Source: Raphanus sativus (taxonomy: Eukaryota > Streptophyta > Magnoliopsida > Brassicales > Brassicaceae). Taken from it: DNA of 64,000 nt. The notes under the pieces were generated by a model, which saw only the letters and a list, made by a program, of their open reading frames with translations, was not told the DNA's origin and did not search any database. Position numbers and translations under genes: made by a program. Below, piece by piece: positions 50,335 through 63,149 of this stretch; the stretch's first letter is position 1, and each line of letters starts with the position of its first letter. Location: positions 13,570,784 through 13,634,783 of the forward strand of contig NC_079511.1 in the NCBI RefSeq assembly GCF_000801105.2, in the 5' to 3' direction.

Positions 50335-52019
50335 ATAGTGTTAATTACAGAATAATAACATTATTATTATAAATTACGTTGAGCTTTTTAAATGACGACT
50401 ATACCAGGTGGAAGCACTGGAAGGTCAATGAGAGCTGGTTACTTGACATACCGTAAACGGTATTATATCGTCATCCGTTATACATTTGTTTGTTTTCTCT
50501 CCGGCGGATCCTTTGTAGTTAAAAAAAAGGTGCGTGTTTTTTCCCTGTGGAGTTTTTATCTCCACTTTGTCCTTGGTTTATTTTTGTGACGACAGTCAAT
50601 AGTATCATATTATGAAAGTAACAAATTTCGAAGATATCATGTGTCGCACTCTACACGAGTAGGAACGGAATTTATTTTTGTGACGACAGTCAATAGTATC
50701 ATAGATATATTTTTTCAAGTTTATATCTATTTTTGTTTTGATAAGTATGCGAATTATTCGTTAATAAATAATGGACAAACGATACAAAGTTATTGTATCA
50801 AATTTGCTATGAAAAAGTTTATATCTAAGTTTACACACAAAAAAAAAGTTTATATCTAATTAGTACTTAAACGTATTTGCCATCCTCCTTTTAGTTTAGT
50901 TTCTATTATAGTACGTATCGATATTTATCGCTATGCATTCTTTTTTTTTTTGGAACACTACAAGGTCAGTTTCATATTGGCAAAACCTACTGGTTAAATT
51001 TCGTTTTATTTATCGCTATGCATATCTCATAATGTTCTATACCACAAGGTCAGTTTCATATTGGCAAAACCTACTGGTTAAATTTCGTTTTTTATTGCAA
51101 GAAGTTCAGGCTCATATTTTTTTGGATAAAAGACAATAGTTAGTTGCTAAATTCTCTATCTGCAGCAGCTATGAGAGTTAAACTTCTATTCTTAATTACG
51201 ACATAAGACTTTACTAGTAGAGAACAATCCCAATTCAAAACTTCCAACGTCAATAAGACATACCATTCCTTAACTGATTCAGAGAAGTATAGAGAAGTTG
51301 ATCGATTGATTATGTTAGGTAGAAATTGATACTGGTAAAATGGTATACAAATATTTACAACTCGTTCAAATAAAACTAATCATATACGATAAAAGTAAAC
51401 ATTAAATATTACAAAGACAACATGTATTTAATAGATCCGAGGTAAAAGGTAATTGTTTTGCTATATCAGTATGTGATTAATAATGAGCTATCGATGTTTA
51501 TGTAATCAAGTTTTGCTGCGCGGGTATGGGAGCAGGAAAAGTGGGGCGAAGGAATATTAGGTGGATGGGACACAAAGTGAATAAGTTCGTTCATCTACAG
51601 AGTTCAATCGCCAGACACCTCCCAATACAAATCTCTGAAGCTATTAACATATATACAAATCTAAATCATCTATCTCTTATTTAAATTCATTTCTCGTATG
51701 ATACTCCTTGCAAAGAAAAAATAGATGCACTGGACTGACGCATACATCAAAACAACCAATTACATGTGTTTCAAACCCTATATATATATATGTTAAATCT
51801 ATAGAAAATATGAGTAAAGATATTCCAAACTCTTAAGATAATTTATAGTATTTCGAATCTAAAGATGACCAACCAAGGCTCGATTGTTACAACTGATGAA
51901 GGCGTAATAGGAGTAGCAGTATGTTGTAGAAAATGTATACTCTTATTAAAATTTAAATAAAATGATTGGTAAATAGTAGCAGTATACAATTTAAAAATTA
52001 TCACAAAAATTAGTATATA
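50335..52019. other. WRKY14 3' flank and spacer
   Basis: AT-rich, no gene recognised. GTGACGACAGTCAATAGTAT occurs twice (about 50588 and 50680). The larger duplicated block is listed separately. Confidence 0.5.
50928..51092 (+). repeat. Tandem duplication, ~82-bp unit x2, downstream of WRKY14
   Basis: TTTATCGCTATGCAT followed by ACAAGGTCAGTTTCATATTG and CCTACTGGTTAAATTTCG is present at about 50928-51004 and 51008-51090, nearly identical. The two short open frames here are created by it. Confidence 0.9.
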
Positions 52020-52276
52020 CTCCCTCCGTCCCACTTTAAGTGGAGTTTTAAGGAAAATTTTTTATTCCATTTTAATTGATGTTTTCAAGTTTCTAGGTAA
52101 AAAATAAATGCATTTTTAATATTTTTAATTATTTATATTTGTAGTATAAATGTTATGGTTGAAAATACTTTAATCATTATTGTTTTTAGGTAAACGAGAA
52201 AAAATAGAATAAAAGTTTGTAATTTCTTAATCAACGTGCAAAAACCTCAAACGTCACTTATTTGAAACAGAGGGAG
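52020..52276. mobile_element. Stowaway-type MITE (257 bp)
   Basis: Terminal inverted repeats CTCCCTCCGTCCCACTT at left and AACAGAGGGAG at right, flanked on both sides by the dinucleotide TA. The CTCCCTCCGT terminus and TA target are diagnostic of Stowaway (Tc1/mariner). Confidence 0.92.
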
Positions 52277-52850
52277 TAATATATTTATTTAAAATAATAT
52301 ATATTAAATTATAATATATATTAATATAATTGTTCTTAAAAATAACAAATCTTATTTAATTATATAAATTAATTTACATTTTTAAATGTGAAATATTATA
52401 ATTTAAAAATAAATAAATGTCAAATTTATTTTAAAATATAGTTTATTTTTGGATAAAGAAATAACTTTTGATATTATTAAATAAAATAAAATAATTATAT
52501 ATAATTTATTTATAAATTATCGTCGTACACACAATCAGACACATATATATTATATAGGTATGTTTTTCATACACAATACATATTGACATATATATAACTA
52601 CAAGATATATTTAATTGTTATTTTATTTGTAATCGAATTATTGAAATGATCTATGAGTGTGTCAGACACTCAGAGCAGCCTTTATCACTATGTTTGTCCC
52701 GCGTTATTTACGCGACCAATATACCGCTGTGTGTGTCAACTTTATTTCCAGATTTGGCTTTTTCTCTTGCCAGTTCTTTTTTTTGATCAATCTCTTGCTA
52801 GTTTTCTAAATTGAATTTTTGATGAATTGCCTGTATGTCAATGCTGTATC
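52277..52850. other. AT-rich spacer before the second LTR element
   Basis: No gene recognised; ends with the target duplication GTATC (52846-52850). Confidence 0.6.
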
Positions 52851-53223
<373 letters not shown>

Positions 53224-53429
53224 CTTCCCTTGATGTCCATTATGCGTGTAAGATGCTATCTCGTTAAAAACCGAGATTGTAATGCCATAACCGTCTAGAG
53301 TTTGTAATGCGTTTGGAATACTGCTTCGTTAAAACCTTTCCATGGTAAACCGAAAAACCCAATGTGGTAAAAGAGAACCCATGGATAGGAAAAAGAGTAC
53401 AGCCGCATTACTCACCCTGAAGTGAACAT

Positions 53430-53930
53430 CACTGAAGGTCTCTCAGTGATCGCATACCAATCTGCTGCATAAGCTTCCTGAGCGTGCATGTTGGTAATGC
53501 CTTAGTGAAGAGGTCGGCTGAGTTCTCGCTGGATCTGACTTGGAGTACCTTGACCTCTCCTTCTTTCTGAAGATCGTGGGTGAAGAAGAACTTGGGGAGA
53601 ACATGCTTAGTCTTGTCACCCTTGATGTAACCATCTTTGAGCTGAGCTATGCATGCCGCATTGTCTTCGTAAATAACGGTCGGCTCGTCTTTACCATCCG
53701 TGATCCCACATGCTGTCCGAATATGGTGTGTTCATGAGTCTCAACCAGACACACTCTCTACTTGCTTCATGGATCGCCAATATCTCCGAGTGATTGGATG
53801 ATGTGGCTGATATAGTCTGCTTGACTGATCTCCATGAAATGGCCGTGCCTCCATATGTGAAAACATAGCCGGTTGGGACTTAGCACTGTGTGGATCGGAC
53901 TGGTAACCTGCATAAGCAAAATGCTTTCAT
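53430..53930 (-). pseudogene. Copia RNase H domain and pol C-terminus (broken)
   Basis: Minus-strand frames read GYQSDPHSAKSQP, then after a one-base shift YVFTYGGTAISW, SNHSEILAIHEASRECVWLR, then in another frame VIYEDNAACIAQLKDGYIKG, TKHVLPKFFFTHDLQK and NSADLFTKALP. This is the copia RNase H and final segment. At least two frameshifts are present. No RT (YVDD) is found upstream. Confidence 0.9.
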
Positions 53931-56443
53931 GATATTCATGGTCCATTCGGATCATATGGTTTATCTCTCTTAGATAAATTCGACCATGAATGTCTTTGTA
54001 TGTCCATGATCTGTCCGGATCATGACATCATCCATAATCCATCCGGATTATGTTCTTGTCCACTATATATCTTATTCATATCCTTTGACCAAAACTCTTT
54101 ATGAACTTTTAGTATATGTCCACGGTCTGTTCATGAAGTGGCTATTGTGTTATAGTTTGAAGTTTAATCAAAACTAAGCCACTTTTTGGTTAATAGGACG
54201 TTCCTCTCACTTGGATGGTTTAGGTCGGATTTAAGACCTAGAGGAACTGGTCGGAACAAGCTGGACGGGATGGATTGGTCGAGACCAATGATGATTAAGG
54301 TCGAACTAGGTCGGACATGATCCTAGTCGGTATGGTTCCCTTTGGTCGTGAATCTGATGGATTCTCAGACCATTTGATCAATCTATTCTTGGTACGTTGG
54401 ATCATAGATCCCAACATTCATATACGGCTAATGATCTCTACTATAGATCATCGTAGTCTCTTCATAGCCTTTCCAAGAATCAATCATCTTAATCATCCTT
54501 TCTTTAAGTATAAACACAAGGAATATATTGACTACTATATGGACTGATCTGAAACGTTCTTATAGAACTTTCTACTAAGCATCACTTAGTCTTATCATAT
54601 CGTGTGTACATACATGCATGCAGCTGCATTTCAGTCCATGAACAACGCAGAAACAATGTTGTTCTATGAAAACTTCTTTCTCATTTCTCAAGGTATCTTA
54701 TATTACCTTTATATCCAGTGATATATCTAATGTCTACTACATCTTCCTTAGATGTCCAAATCTTTATTAATTTCGATATTGGGTAGTAGCATTCACCACC
54801 TAGGAATTTATTTCCTTGTTCCTTATTCCCTGTGAGTATCCTTGTGTGATCAAGCCATTTCTTTTGAATGCTTTATGTAGCAACATGTACGACCACTTGT
54901 CTGTACTTTCATGTTCTACAGCTCACGATTTTCTTTTCCTCACAAGACTCATCTGTTCACTGGTTAGATGGCGTCTATCTTATGTATTTGGCCAATACGC
55001 CCATCATATACATTCTTTACTATAACTTCACGTCCCATTCATTTCTGTATGATGAGTACTCTTACGTGGGTTAGTGATCCTCGCATATCTCTTATGCTCA
55101 AGTGCTTTCTCTTTATCACTTATAAGTGTGTGTATGTGTCGACACCTTATATAATGTTCCATCGCGTTCTATCGCGTTCTAGACATGATACAATCGATTG
55201 AGATTTTATTATTATCAGGATCATTGAATACTTTGTAGTTTGCAAAGCTACATTGTATGATACATGTACCTTAGGACCGTCCGGTCTTATCTCATTGTCT
55301 AGTATGGTTTCTCTTTCATGAACCCATATCTATCATTATGAGCACCTTATCTCTTTCTATCCGAGGTTCCTTGTATATGGAACATACTGGTCTATCTTGT
55401 ATAGACGTCTACAGCAACTTGATTATGTCTCTACTAGGACATTTATATAGTGGTGTTAAGCTGGTATGACTTAGTCATTCTTTCGGGTCTGTATGGCTAT
55501 CATTCTTTCTTTGTTTATGGACGTCCAGTACATATATCTGGTCCGAGGATCTTTGCCAAGACTTGGATGGTTAAAACCATTCCATTTTCACTTTCTATTT
55601 ACCAGCTTATAGCTTTCTCCATGATGTTGGATAGTCAGATTCATCTTGTATGTAATCCATGTACCTTGGCCACAATATGATCACCTTTGTTTGGCTCATG
55701 GTCTCATTGAATTCGTGGAGAAAGATCATGTTCTCTTATCCAACATATATTCCCGATTTTCATCTCATCCTTAGATGAGGTATTCCATCCTAGATGGCAC
55801 ATAGGTATGTGGTGGTTTATTCATAAAGTCTTAGGATGGTCTATATCTGGACTATGATCCTTTATCATCTTTAGACGGGAATATCTATGCTCACTTTATA
55901 TGGCCTGATGTATCTTATCTTTCATACATGTATTCTTGTGGTGTACCCAAGCTTATAGACTTTTGAAGTCTCAACCTTATAGGTTATGCCTTATACGGCC
56001 AAGCTATAATGCCTTATGGCCTTCGGCCAGACTTATCATGTTCGGGTTTTATAGTATGGTCATGGACCACACGGAGTGTTTATTCTCCCCCTCATGAACA
56101 TGCTATAAAATACGTTTGTTTGTCCTCACTTAAACGTAATGCTTGGACGGCCAGCATGGTTTTAGACCATGATACACGAATTTGTGGTCTGGTCATGATC
56201 ACGGGTTTTGTCCTCACTACCCTCATGATCAGATTATACTTTCGTGTTGCTTAGAACAATGAAGCCTACTGAGTTTCCCTTGTGTACATGTTTCACAACG
56301 TGAGATCTTATGGGCTACTTTGATAGAGCATAATTGTATTTTTCCACGGACCCAAAGTCCCGGAAACTGAGTCTCATCCACTCATGCCTTGCCTTTGGTA
56401 ATATCACCTTAGTGTATTTGGACTTTAACTCTGTCCAAAGGCA
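53931..56443. other. Non-coding filler of the second LTR element
   Basis: About 2.5 kb with no recognisable retroviral domain in any frame. Composition is more balanced than in the flanking spacers, with recurring motifs around GGTCGG, GGCCA and CCATCCGGAT/CATTCGGATC. Either pol has been replaced or it is beyond recognition. Confidence 0.55.
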
Positions 56444-56680
56444 TCAAGAGCTTTGTATATCTTGGTACTGATTTCTCAGTTCCACATTGAGATGATGGCG
56501 CATTACTGTTAGTGCCTTATATTTCTCATTCTCGGTTCCATGATCATCATTGATGATACATTCACTAAGACCTTCTATCGTTAGTATAACCGAGATATTT
56601 ATTGTCCATCTTAGATAGTTCTCTCCATAGATATCTAGGGTATCATAGTCCATGGGTTGGAATCTCAACATCTGAAATCA
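56444..56680 (-). pseudogene. Gag N-terminal fragment
   Basis: Minus-strand frame with LDIYGENYLRWTINISVILT and YKALTVMRHHLNVELRNQYQ. It resembles the start of copia gag (pattern LDISGKNYLSW ... A..FLRHHL...L..EY). It ends early and no zinc knuckle follows. Confidence 0.75.
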
Positions 56681-57104
56681 TATCAAAATGATTTAAGTGT
56701 TAGTACATACAATTTCTGATGCCATTCGGCTATACAAGAAATAAAAGGCACTCGGCCAGTATGTAAACAATAAAGCCATATGGCTTGTGTGACCAATGTT
56801 ATTCGGCTATTACACAATTAAGATCACACGGCCAGCAAACAAATAAAAGGGCCACACGGCCAGTTTGCATTCTCTTTAGAAATTTACTTTCTCATAACTC
56901 ATCCATCTCTTAATCAACTTGTTTGATTTATAAATCCCTTGAAATAGTGGGATGGACGAGTGCATGGTCTAGCCATACCATATGATATGCTACATCGACC
57001 CATGCGGTTTAATGGTCTAGTAGTACCATTCGGTACACTTCCTCGACCAAATAAAACGGATCGTGATTTAGCTGCACTGTGGTGCGCGCATCATCTATCA
57101 CCGG

Positions 57105-57245
57105 TGATTGTGGATCACCGTGGATCATCGAGGATCATCGTGGATCACCTTGGATCACTGATCATCGTAGATCATCGCGGATCATCGAGGATCATCATGG
57201 ATCATAGATCAACGCGGATCATCGTGGATGATCACCGTGAATCAC
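57105..57245. repeat. Short tandem array of GGATCATCGT-type units
   Basis: GGATCATCG(A/T/C), GGATCACCGT and similar 9-10 base units recur about a dozen times. Located between the gag fragment and the 5' LTR. The repeat is self-complementary in part (GATC), so it can form small hairpins. Confidence 0.75.
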
Positions 57246-57943
57246 GGGTGAAAAATCTAGTTGCACCTGAGGGTGAAACATCATCGACCATTGATTTGTT
57301 TTATGGTCTAATCGTACTTAAGAGTACGTATCATCGACCTTTACTTCATATATACATCATTGACCTAAAACAAAATCATTGTCTAGCCACACTATGGTGT
57401 GCATCATCGACCAAAAGATGTGGAAAACATTAACCTTTATATTTTTGTTGGACATTAGCGTGTCATCCTTAAAGGGATATCACTTGTTATCCATACAAAC
57501 GAAAGTCATGTAATCACCATGCTTTATATTTTAGGGTTTAGTTTCTTAAAATCGAATTTAAACTTTAAGGATTATGTTTAAAAATTCAAATATGATTTTA
57601 GGATTAGGTTAAACATTGACCTTAAGTTTCGTTTGGACATATAGCGTGTCATCCTTAAAGGGGTATCACTTGTTGTCCATACAAAACTAAAGTCATGTAA
57701 AACTATTAAGGATTTAAAGTTTTGATTTTAAAATAAAACAAGAACTAAAATCAACCAAATCAAATCGCAAAACCTTTTAAATCGGATTTAAGATGAAAGA
57801 AGTTTGAAATCCGAATTGCTTGAACCACAAGTAAAGATTAGGGTTCTTGATATCTTACCTTTAACTTTGCCGATTCTTCTCCTTGGTTTCATTTCTTAGA
57901 AACTCTTGATGGTTGATCTTGGAGCTGGATCGTGCTGATAACA

Positions 57944-57983
57944 TGTTCTAATCCTAGTGTTCTTGTCTTTGAACAGATCGAAC

Positions 57984-58072
<89 letters not shown>

Positions 58073-58227
58073 TATGGCTTAGAGATGAATGAATTGTTGT
58101 GTTATTCCATGAGTAATGAGTTCCTTATATAGGATTACATAGCTTGGAGACAAAGTCTAATAACTTTGAGTAGGGAACAAGTAAATCTAGAACTTTCTAT
58201 AATAGACATCACACAATATTCATAACA
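57944..58227 (-). repeat. Right LTR (5' LTR) with shorter GA tract
   Basis: 284 bp with (GA)n at 57985-58069 and an extra TTTGAACAGATCGAACT before it that the left LTR lacks. Followed by GTATC. Confidence 0.93.
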
Positions 58228-58232
58228 GTATC

Positions 58233-59400
58233 ACATTTCACAAGAGTTCTAAATAGTTTTAAGGGGGGTTACATAGTACATCTTTTTCTCTTTCAACAAA
58301 GAACATATGTTTTTCACTGAACAAAGAAAATCTTCTCATTTCTTATTAATATATATACTCAAACGTTGAATTTTTTTTATAAGTCAATAATCTGCATAAG
58401 TTTCTGGAATTGCTTTATCGAATGAGTGAATTAGCGTAATGAAAACACGCATGCTTGGACGTGTTGTGGCCACCACCTTAAATTTTCTTTTTTTCCAACA
58501 TGATATACTTCTTTTTCTTTACAAAGATGATATACTATATTTTGTTCAAAAAAACATAAAAAATGATATACTAAAACAAAAATTGTAGATATTTTATAAA
58601 TAGAACATTTATAAAAGAAATTCAAAGGTAATAAGTACTAATATTTTGTTGTTTGATTTTGAGAGAGACTAAAATATAATGGGAACAGTGACCTTAAGTT
58701 AAGTCAAATCATCCGTCCACTCTGATTGACAGAAAGAAAAATTCATCCCAACTCTTTGTTTCTTAAACAAATTGTTTTTGATTTGACGAGTGAGGGAGAA
58801 CAGTCGTGACATTTTATTGCTAACTAATAATTTACATCTCGATTATTTTTCTTTCATCATGTGACATAGACTATTTTACTTTTGGTTGGTGTGTGGGTGG
58901 GGGGGGGGGACTGGGGAAGATGGGTTTATGCCTATGGATGAATTATATTAACTGAGCTTTTACGGTGAAGAAAAAAAGAATTAAGTTAGGCAAACGTTTA
59001 TAAGTAACATGAATGCTAAAGCTGAAAGACGTACGTTGTCCATCAACTATGTGTGTGACACAATAACTACTACTCAAGAGTTACAATATATATAAATTGA
59101 AGAGTGCAATTTTCATATTTGATGTGATGATGTGGTATTATGATCTTATTGAAACTTTTTTGGAAAAGGTTACATAGGATGATAGGAATATCTTGTGTCT
59201 GACTAGTAAAAATATCGGAGTAAAAACGTTTACGCTGATTCTATTCGGATGAGAAGCGTGTCTGGTCGAAGTTAAGGGTCTTTTTTTTTGTTTTGCCCCG
59301 GGGCCTATAAAACCTTTGAGCCGTCCCTGATTGCATGGTGTTCGTGTGTTTTCAATTTTTGAGAAGAGCTGGTCAGATTATGGAGTATAGGAAATCATAA
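58233..59400. other. Spacer, nothing recognised
   Basis: AT-rich with a G11 homopolymer run at about 58899. At 59294-59332 (GCCCCGGGGCC ... GAGCCGTCCCTGA) there is a transposon-like terminal motif without a visible partner. Confidence 0.4.
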
Positions 59401-59413
59401 AACGTTCAAGATA

Positions 59414-59608
59414 ATGAAGAATGGAGTGGTAGCAGGCTACAACCGCGACCAAATGAAGGCTGCGAAGGAATGGAATCACCGCAGGCAACTTTCGCAGGGG
59501 AGTGATGGCCGCAACAAGGGTATCGACAAACCACTCAGTGTTCTTCGCGAGCTGTCACCGCAAGATGTGAAGGCCGCGGCCTTGAACATGCATAAAAAAG
59601 AAGACTGA
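59414..59608 (+). CDS. Hypothetical small protein or gene fragment
   Basis: A 64-codon frame (MKNGVVAGYNRDQMKAAKEW at the start, SPQDVKAAALNMHKKED at the end). It is much more GC-rich and gene-like than its surroundings. The frame is open upstream to 59348 as well, so it may be the end of a larger lost reading frame. I do not recognise a family; a transposon-derived or captured exon is possible. Confidence 0.3.
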   Translation: MKNGVVAGYNRDQMKAAKEWNHRRQLSQGSDGRNKGIDKPLSVLRELSPQDVKAAALNMHKKED

Positions 59609-59643
59609 TCGACAATTAAAAAAGGACAAGACTTAGATTCACC

Positions 59644-60258
59644 CTCTATATGGTGAACCTTTAAATTCACCAAACCCAAATTCTAAACTCTGAATCCAAA
59701 CGTTATACCCTAAACCCATCATATATCATATACCCTAAACCCAAATCCTATACCCTAAACCCAAACCATATACCCTAAATCCAAATCTTATACTCTAAAC
59801 CCAAATCGTAAACCGTAAATCCAAATTCTTAAGTTTAGGGTTTGGGTTTAAGGTATAGAATTTAGGTTTAAGGTATGCGGTTTGAGTTTAGGGTATAGGA
59901 TTTGGGTTTAGAGTATAAGATTTGGGTTTAGGGTATAGGATTTGGGTTTAGGGCATATGATATATGATGGATTTAGGGTATAAAGTTTGAATTTAAGATT
60001 TATGGTTTGGGTTTAAAGTTTAGAATTTGAGTTTAGAGTATATGGTTTGGATTTAGGGTATAAAATTTGAGTTTAGTGTATATATTTGGGTTTAGAATTT
60101 ATGATTTAGGGTTTGGGGTTTAGTTAACATCATTAAAATTGACATTATTTCTCTTTTAAACTATTTTTTAATAATTTAATATTTTTTATTTAATTATCTA
60201 TATGGCACTTTGATTAGTTTTAAGGAAAATGGTGAATTTAAAGGTTCACCATAGAGAG
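59644..60258. mobile_element. Foldback element built of telomere-like motifs
   Basis: The ends are inverted copies: CTCTATATGGTGAACCTTTA at left and AAAGGTTCACCATAGAG at right, ~26 bp, followed inwards by AATTCACC/GGTGAATT. The left arm (59675-59825) is a series of TA(A/T)ACCCTAAACCCAAA-type units; the right arm (59826-60125) is its complement (TTTAGGGTTTGGGTTTA...). The whole is an imperfect palindrome able to fold on itself. No coding region. Target duplication not clear. Confidence 0.8.
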
Positions 60259-61439
60259 TTTGTTAACTTTAGACGTTTAGTACACGTTAATTTCCTGAGG
60301 AAAGTACACGTTAATTTCCTGAGGAAAAATAAGTTACTATACTTTTTGACTGTTCATGATTGAATCAGTCAACTTTGGAGTTACTCATTTGATATATTGT
60401 CATACTATAATGACCCATTTATAAGGTTTTCTTTAGTCATTGAATCGTTGATTATTGTATACTAATAGTTTATCATATATTATTTAGTCCATTTTATCAT
60501 ATGTTGAAATAACTAATAATAAATGCTTAAAGATTAATGTATACAAATATTAAAAGTGTTATAAATATCAAATAAATACTAAATAATATTTTGTATACAT
60601 AAGTTAAATATAAAATATTTTTTTAAATATATAATTTTAACATATATAAATTTTGAAATATAAATTTAATATAAAATAAATATAAAATTTGTTGAACTTT
60701 GTATATCTTAAACCATATGTAATTATTTGAAACAAAAAATTTAATAAAAAAATATAGACAGTAAATATTGTGTTTAAATAATAATAAAAATATTTAATTA
60801 TATATTTTCAAGTGAAAATAAAAATCCACGCAGTTGCACGGCTGAAAGTCTAGTTCAACTTAATTGCAATGCATATTTTGGTTATTGAATTAAACATGAA
60901 TGTTTAATTTCTTTTTACCATTATCTATTTTTAATCCTTTAGTTTCTGTAAAACTTTAATTTTTAATGTATTAACGAATTATCATATACATACCATAATT
61001 TATATAAATTATACTTTAATTTTGAAAATATAGGTAGCGAATGATGACACATAGAAAAGTGTAATTCATTTTTTTTAAATCATTTTAAAGAAAAATCAAT
61101 ACCATTAAAACATGAACATGACCTATTAATATAGTTGTGGTTCAACTATTTTAATATAATTATTAAAACTTCTTATTAATTATTTAAAAATATTATACAA
61201 ATAAAAATTTAAATATAATTAAAAATACAAATATAAAAATTACTTTTTTAAAAAAATGTAAAACAAAAAATTTACACGTTCTTTTAAGGATGGTCAGAAT
61301 TTAGTTAATAATAAATTGGATGGAAACCAAATCAAAATGTAAAATTAGGATAATACAGTAAAAAATAGCCGAAGCATGATATGCATGTCGTAATCTAAAT
61401 TATCTTTGTACCCTCTGTTTGTTTTTACTTGGTTTAGGT
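60259..61439. other. AT-rich spacer with a degenerate Helitron end
   Basis: A direct repeat GTACACGTTAATTTCCTGAG occurs twice at 60279 and 60304. At 60832-60854 CCACGCAGTTGCACGG and GAAAGTCTAGT resemble a degraded plus-strand Helitron 3' end. No genes. Confidence 0.4.
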
Positions 61440-62130
61440 TAATAAGGACATAGGTATATATTCTAGAGTTTTAAAGAAATAGTGAATCTTGAGAAGATAC
61501 TGTGAGTATTTAGTAAGAATTGGAAAAAGAGACACTTTTAAACTTTTCTTTGTCCATTTAAGATTTCTCGTACTTTTAACAATTTTAGACATGTTTTACC
61601 CTTCGTTCATAGAAAAAATAGTAAATTTAACTTTAAAAATGTAAAAAAAATATGAAAATTTTTTGGAAACAAAATTATGACAATTTATATGTTTAAATTT
61701 ATTTTTTTAAAAAATGGGGAATCATAATTTATTTTGTCTTCTAACCAGGTTAGAATACACATTCTAGTAATCTACTTGATATAGAAATCAGATACTAAAT
61801 TTTATACATAGATGTATCCTAGGTATATACTGTAATCTAAACTTTCTTCTAGCTCATACGTGAGCTAGAATTTGTTACGTTACAATCTACCAACATGTCT
61901 TAAGTGTACCTGCAGCTAGATAACGATATATATCCTCAACTCTATGTTGTACTTTACGTAGTTTTTGTGTCATAGAATTCTCTGTCGTTTACCTTATGTG
62001 ACGTCTAAGATAGAATATGCTTCCCACGTGTTGTACTGTGTTCATGGTGAGATAGGATACGTATTCTAAACAAATCCGAAAAATATGGAAACTTCAATAT
62101 TTCGGTTAATATCTTTCCTAAATTTACACA
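61440..62130 (+). repeat. AT-rich dispersed repeat, copy A
   Basis: Shares ordered motifs with 63150-63990: TTTGTCC(A/C)TTTAA, AGATACTAA(A/G)TTTTATACATA, GAGCTAGAATTTGTTA/AAGCTAGAATTTGTTA, and a tail with TTTCCTAAAT(T/C)TACAC. Same orientation as copy B. The class is unknown; the tail after 62200 (ACTCGAACCC...CCACTAGACTA) resembles ends of Mutator-like elements. Confidence 0.65.
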
Positions 62131-62681
62131 AAATATATCCTAAATTACGTATGATAATTTGTTTTTACGGAGAAAAAATCATCAAAATTGCTCTCTCCTT
62201 CACTCGAACCCAAGTTATTCAAAATAAAACTATACCTACAAGCCACTAGACTATACATGATTCACGTTACCTTGATACATATACCACTTTATATGTGGTT
62301 TTAATAAAAGATATAATTGTAATCTTATTTTTATCTTCTTCCCTAGCGTCTTCTGTAACCAAAAAAAAGCAGCCAACTTTTTATCCTTAATCATGGATTT
62401 TGACATCTTTTTACCAAAATTTCAATGTATAACTCAAATAATTCACTAGTACGTGTTGTGTTGCTCCGGATTTGTGGTCCATGATAACAATAGTTATAGA
62501 ATTTGGATGTTGAACTATGCGTTTCACTTTAATAACCAAAGAGATTCACAATACATGATCATCGTTTCCCCACTTCTCAAACGAAGATCCCCATGTTCTT
62601 GGGAATTTAAACGAACAATTCTCCTCTCTTGTGGGCACTGAAAAACTCTAAAGGAGAAACGAGATCGGATTTTGTTGAAAT
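62131..62681. other. Spacer before the J-domain fragment, possible 5' flank
   Basis: No firm feature. The last ~100 bases (AACGAAGATCCCCATGTTCT ... CTCCTCTCTTGTGGGCACTG) are less AT-rich and may be captured 5' UTR. Confidence 0.35.
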
Positions 62682-62870
62682 ATGCCTACTCATCACACAT
62701 CGGAGGAGAAGGAAGTCGCCGGAGAAGAAGAGCTCAGGCGGAATCCATATAAAGTCCTCGGCATCCCCAGCAACTCCACCGATCAGGAGATCAAAAGTGC
62801 TATCGAAGAATGGCTCTCAGATTTCAACTTCAACTTCAACTCTTTTAAGTGGATTTTTTTTCTGTTTTTT
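62682..62870 (+). pseudogene. Truncated J-domain (DnaJ) gene fragment, ARG1-like
   Basis: From ATG 62682 the frame reads MPTHHTSEEKEVAGEEELRR then NPYKVLGIPSNSTDQEIKSA, the start of a type III J-domain as in Arabidopsis ARG1-LIKE proteins. One base is missing after KSA; in the next frame YRRMALRF continues. The HPD motif that would follow is lost: the sequence turns into TTCAACTTCAAC repeats and then T-rich DNA. It therefore cannot stimulate Hsp70. No J-protein is expected at this place in the Arabidopsis gene order, so it is displaced. Confidence 0.85.
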
Positions 62871-63149
62871 ACCTTTTTCCTTCTTTTTTCCTTTTTAATA
62901 AAAACTTAAATCAAAATATTATAATTTTTAGTTAAAAATAATTTAGTTAATTAAAGGGTATAATTGGTATTAAAATAAATGTAAATCTTATTTACCTAAA
63001 TAATTCTCTAAAAGTCTTATTGAGACAAATCTGAATTGAAAGTGTCTCTTTTTTCTAATTTTCCCTAAAAATTATTATACTTCTCTTTCATACAAAAAGA
63101 AATTTTTTTTTGTTTTTCTTTGCTTGTTTTGTAGATATTTTAAAGAAAA

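Noticed and set aside
59675..60125. Interstitial telomere
   Set aside because: Units are irregular (CCCTAAACCCAAA rather than CCCTAAA), and arranged as an inverted pair within element ends.
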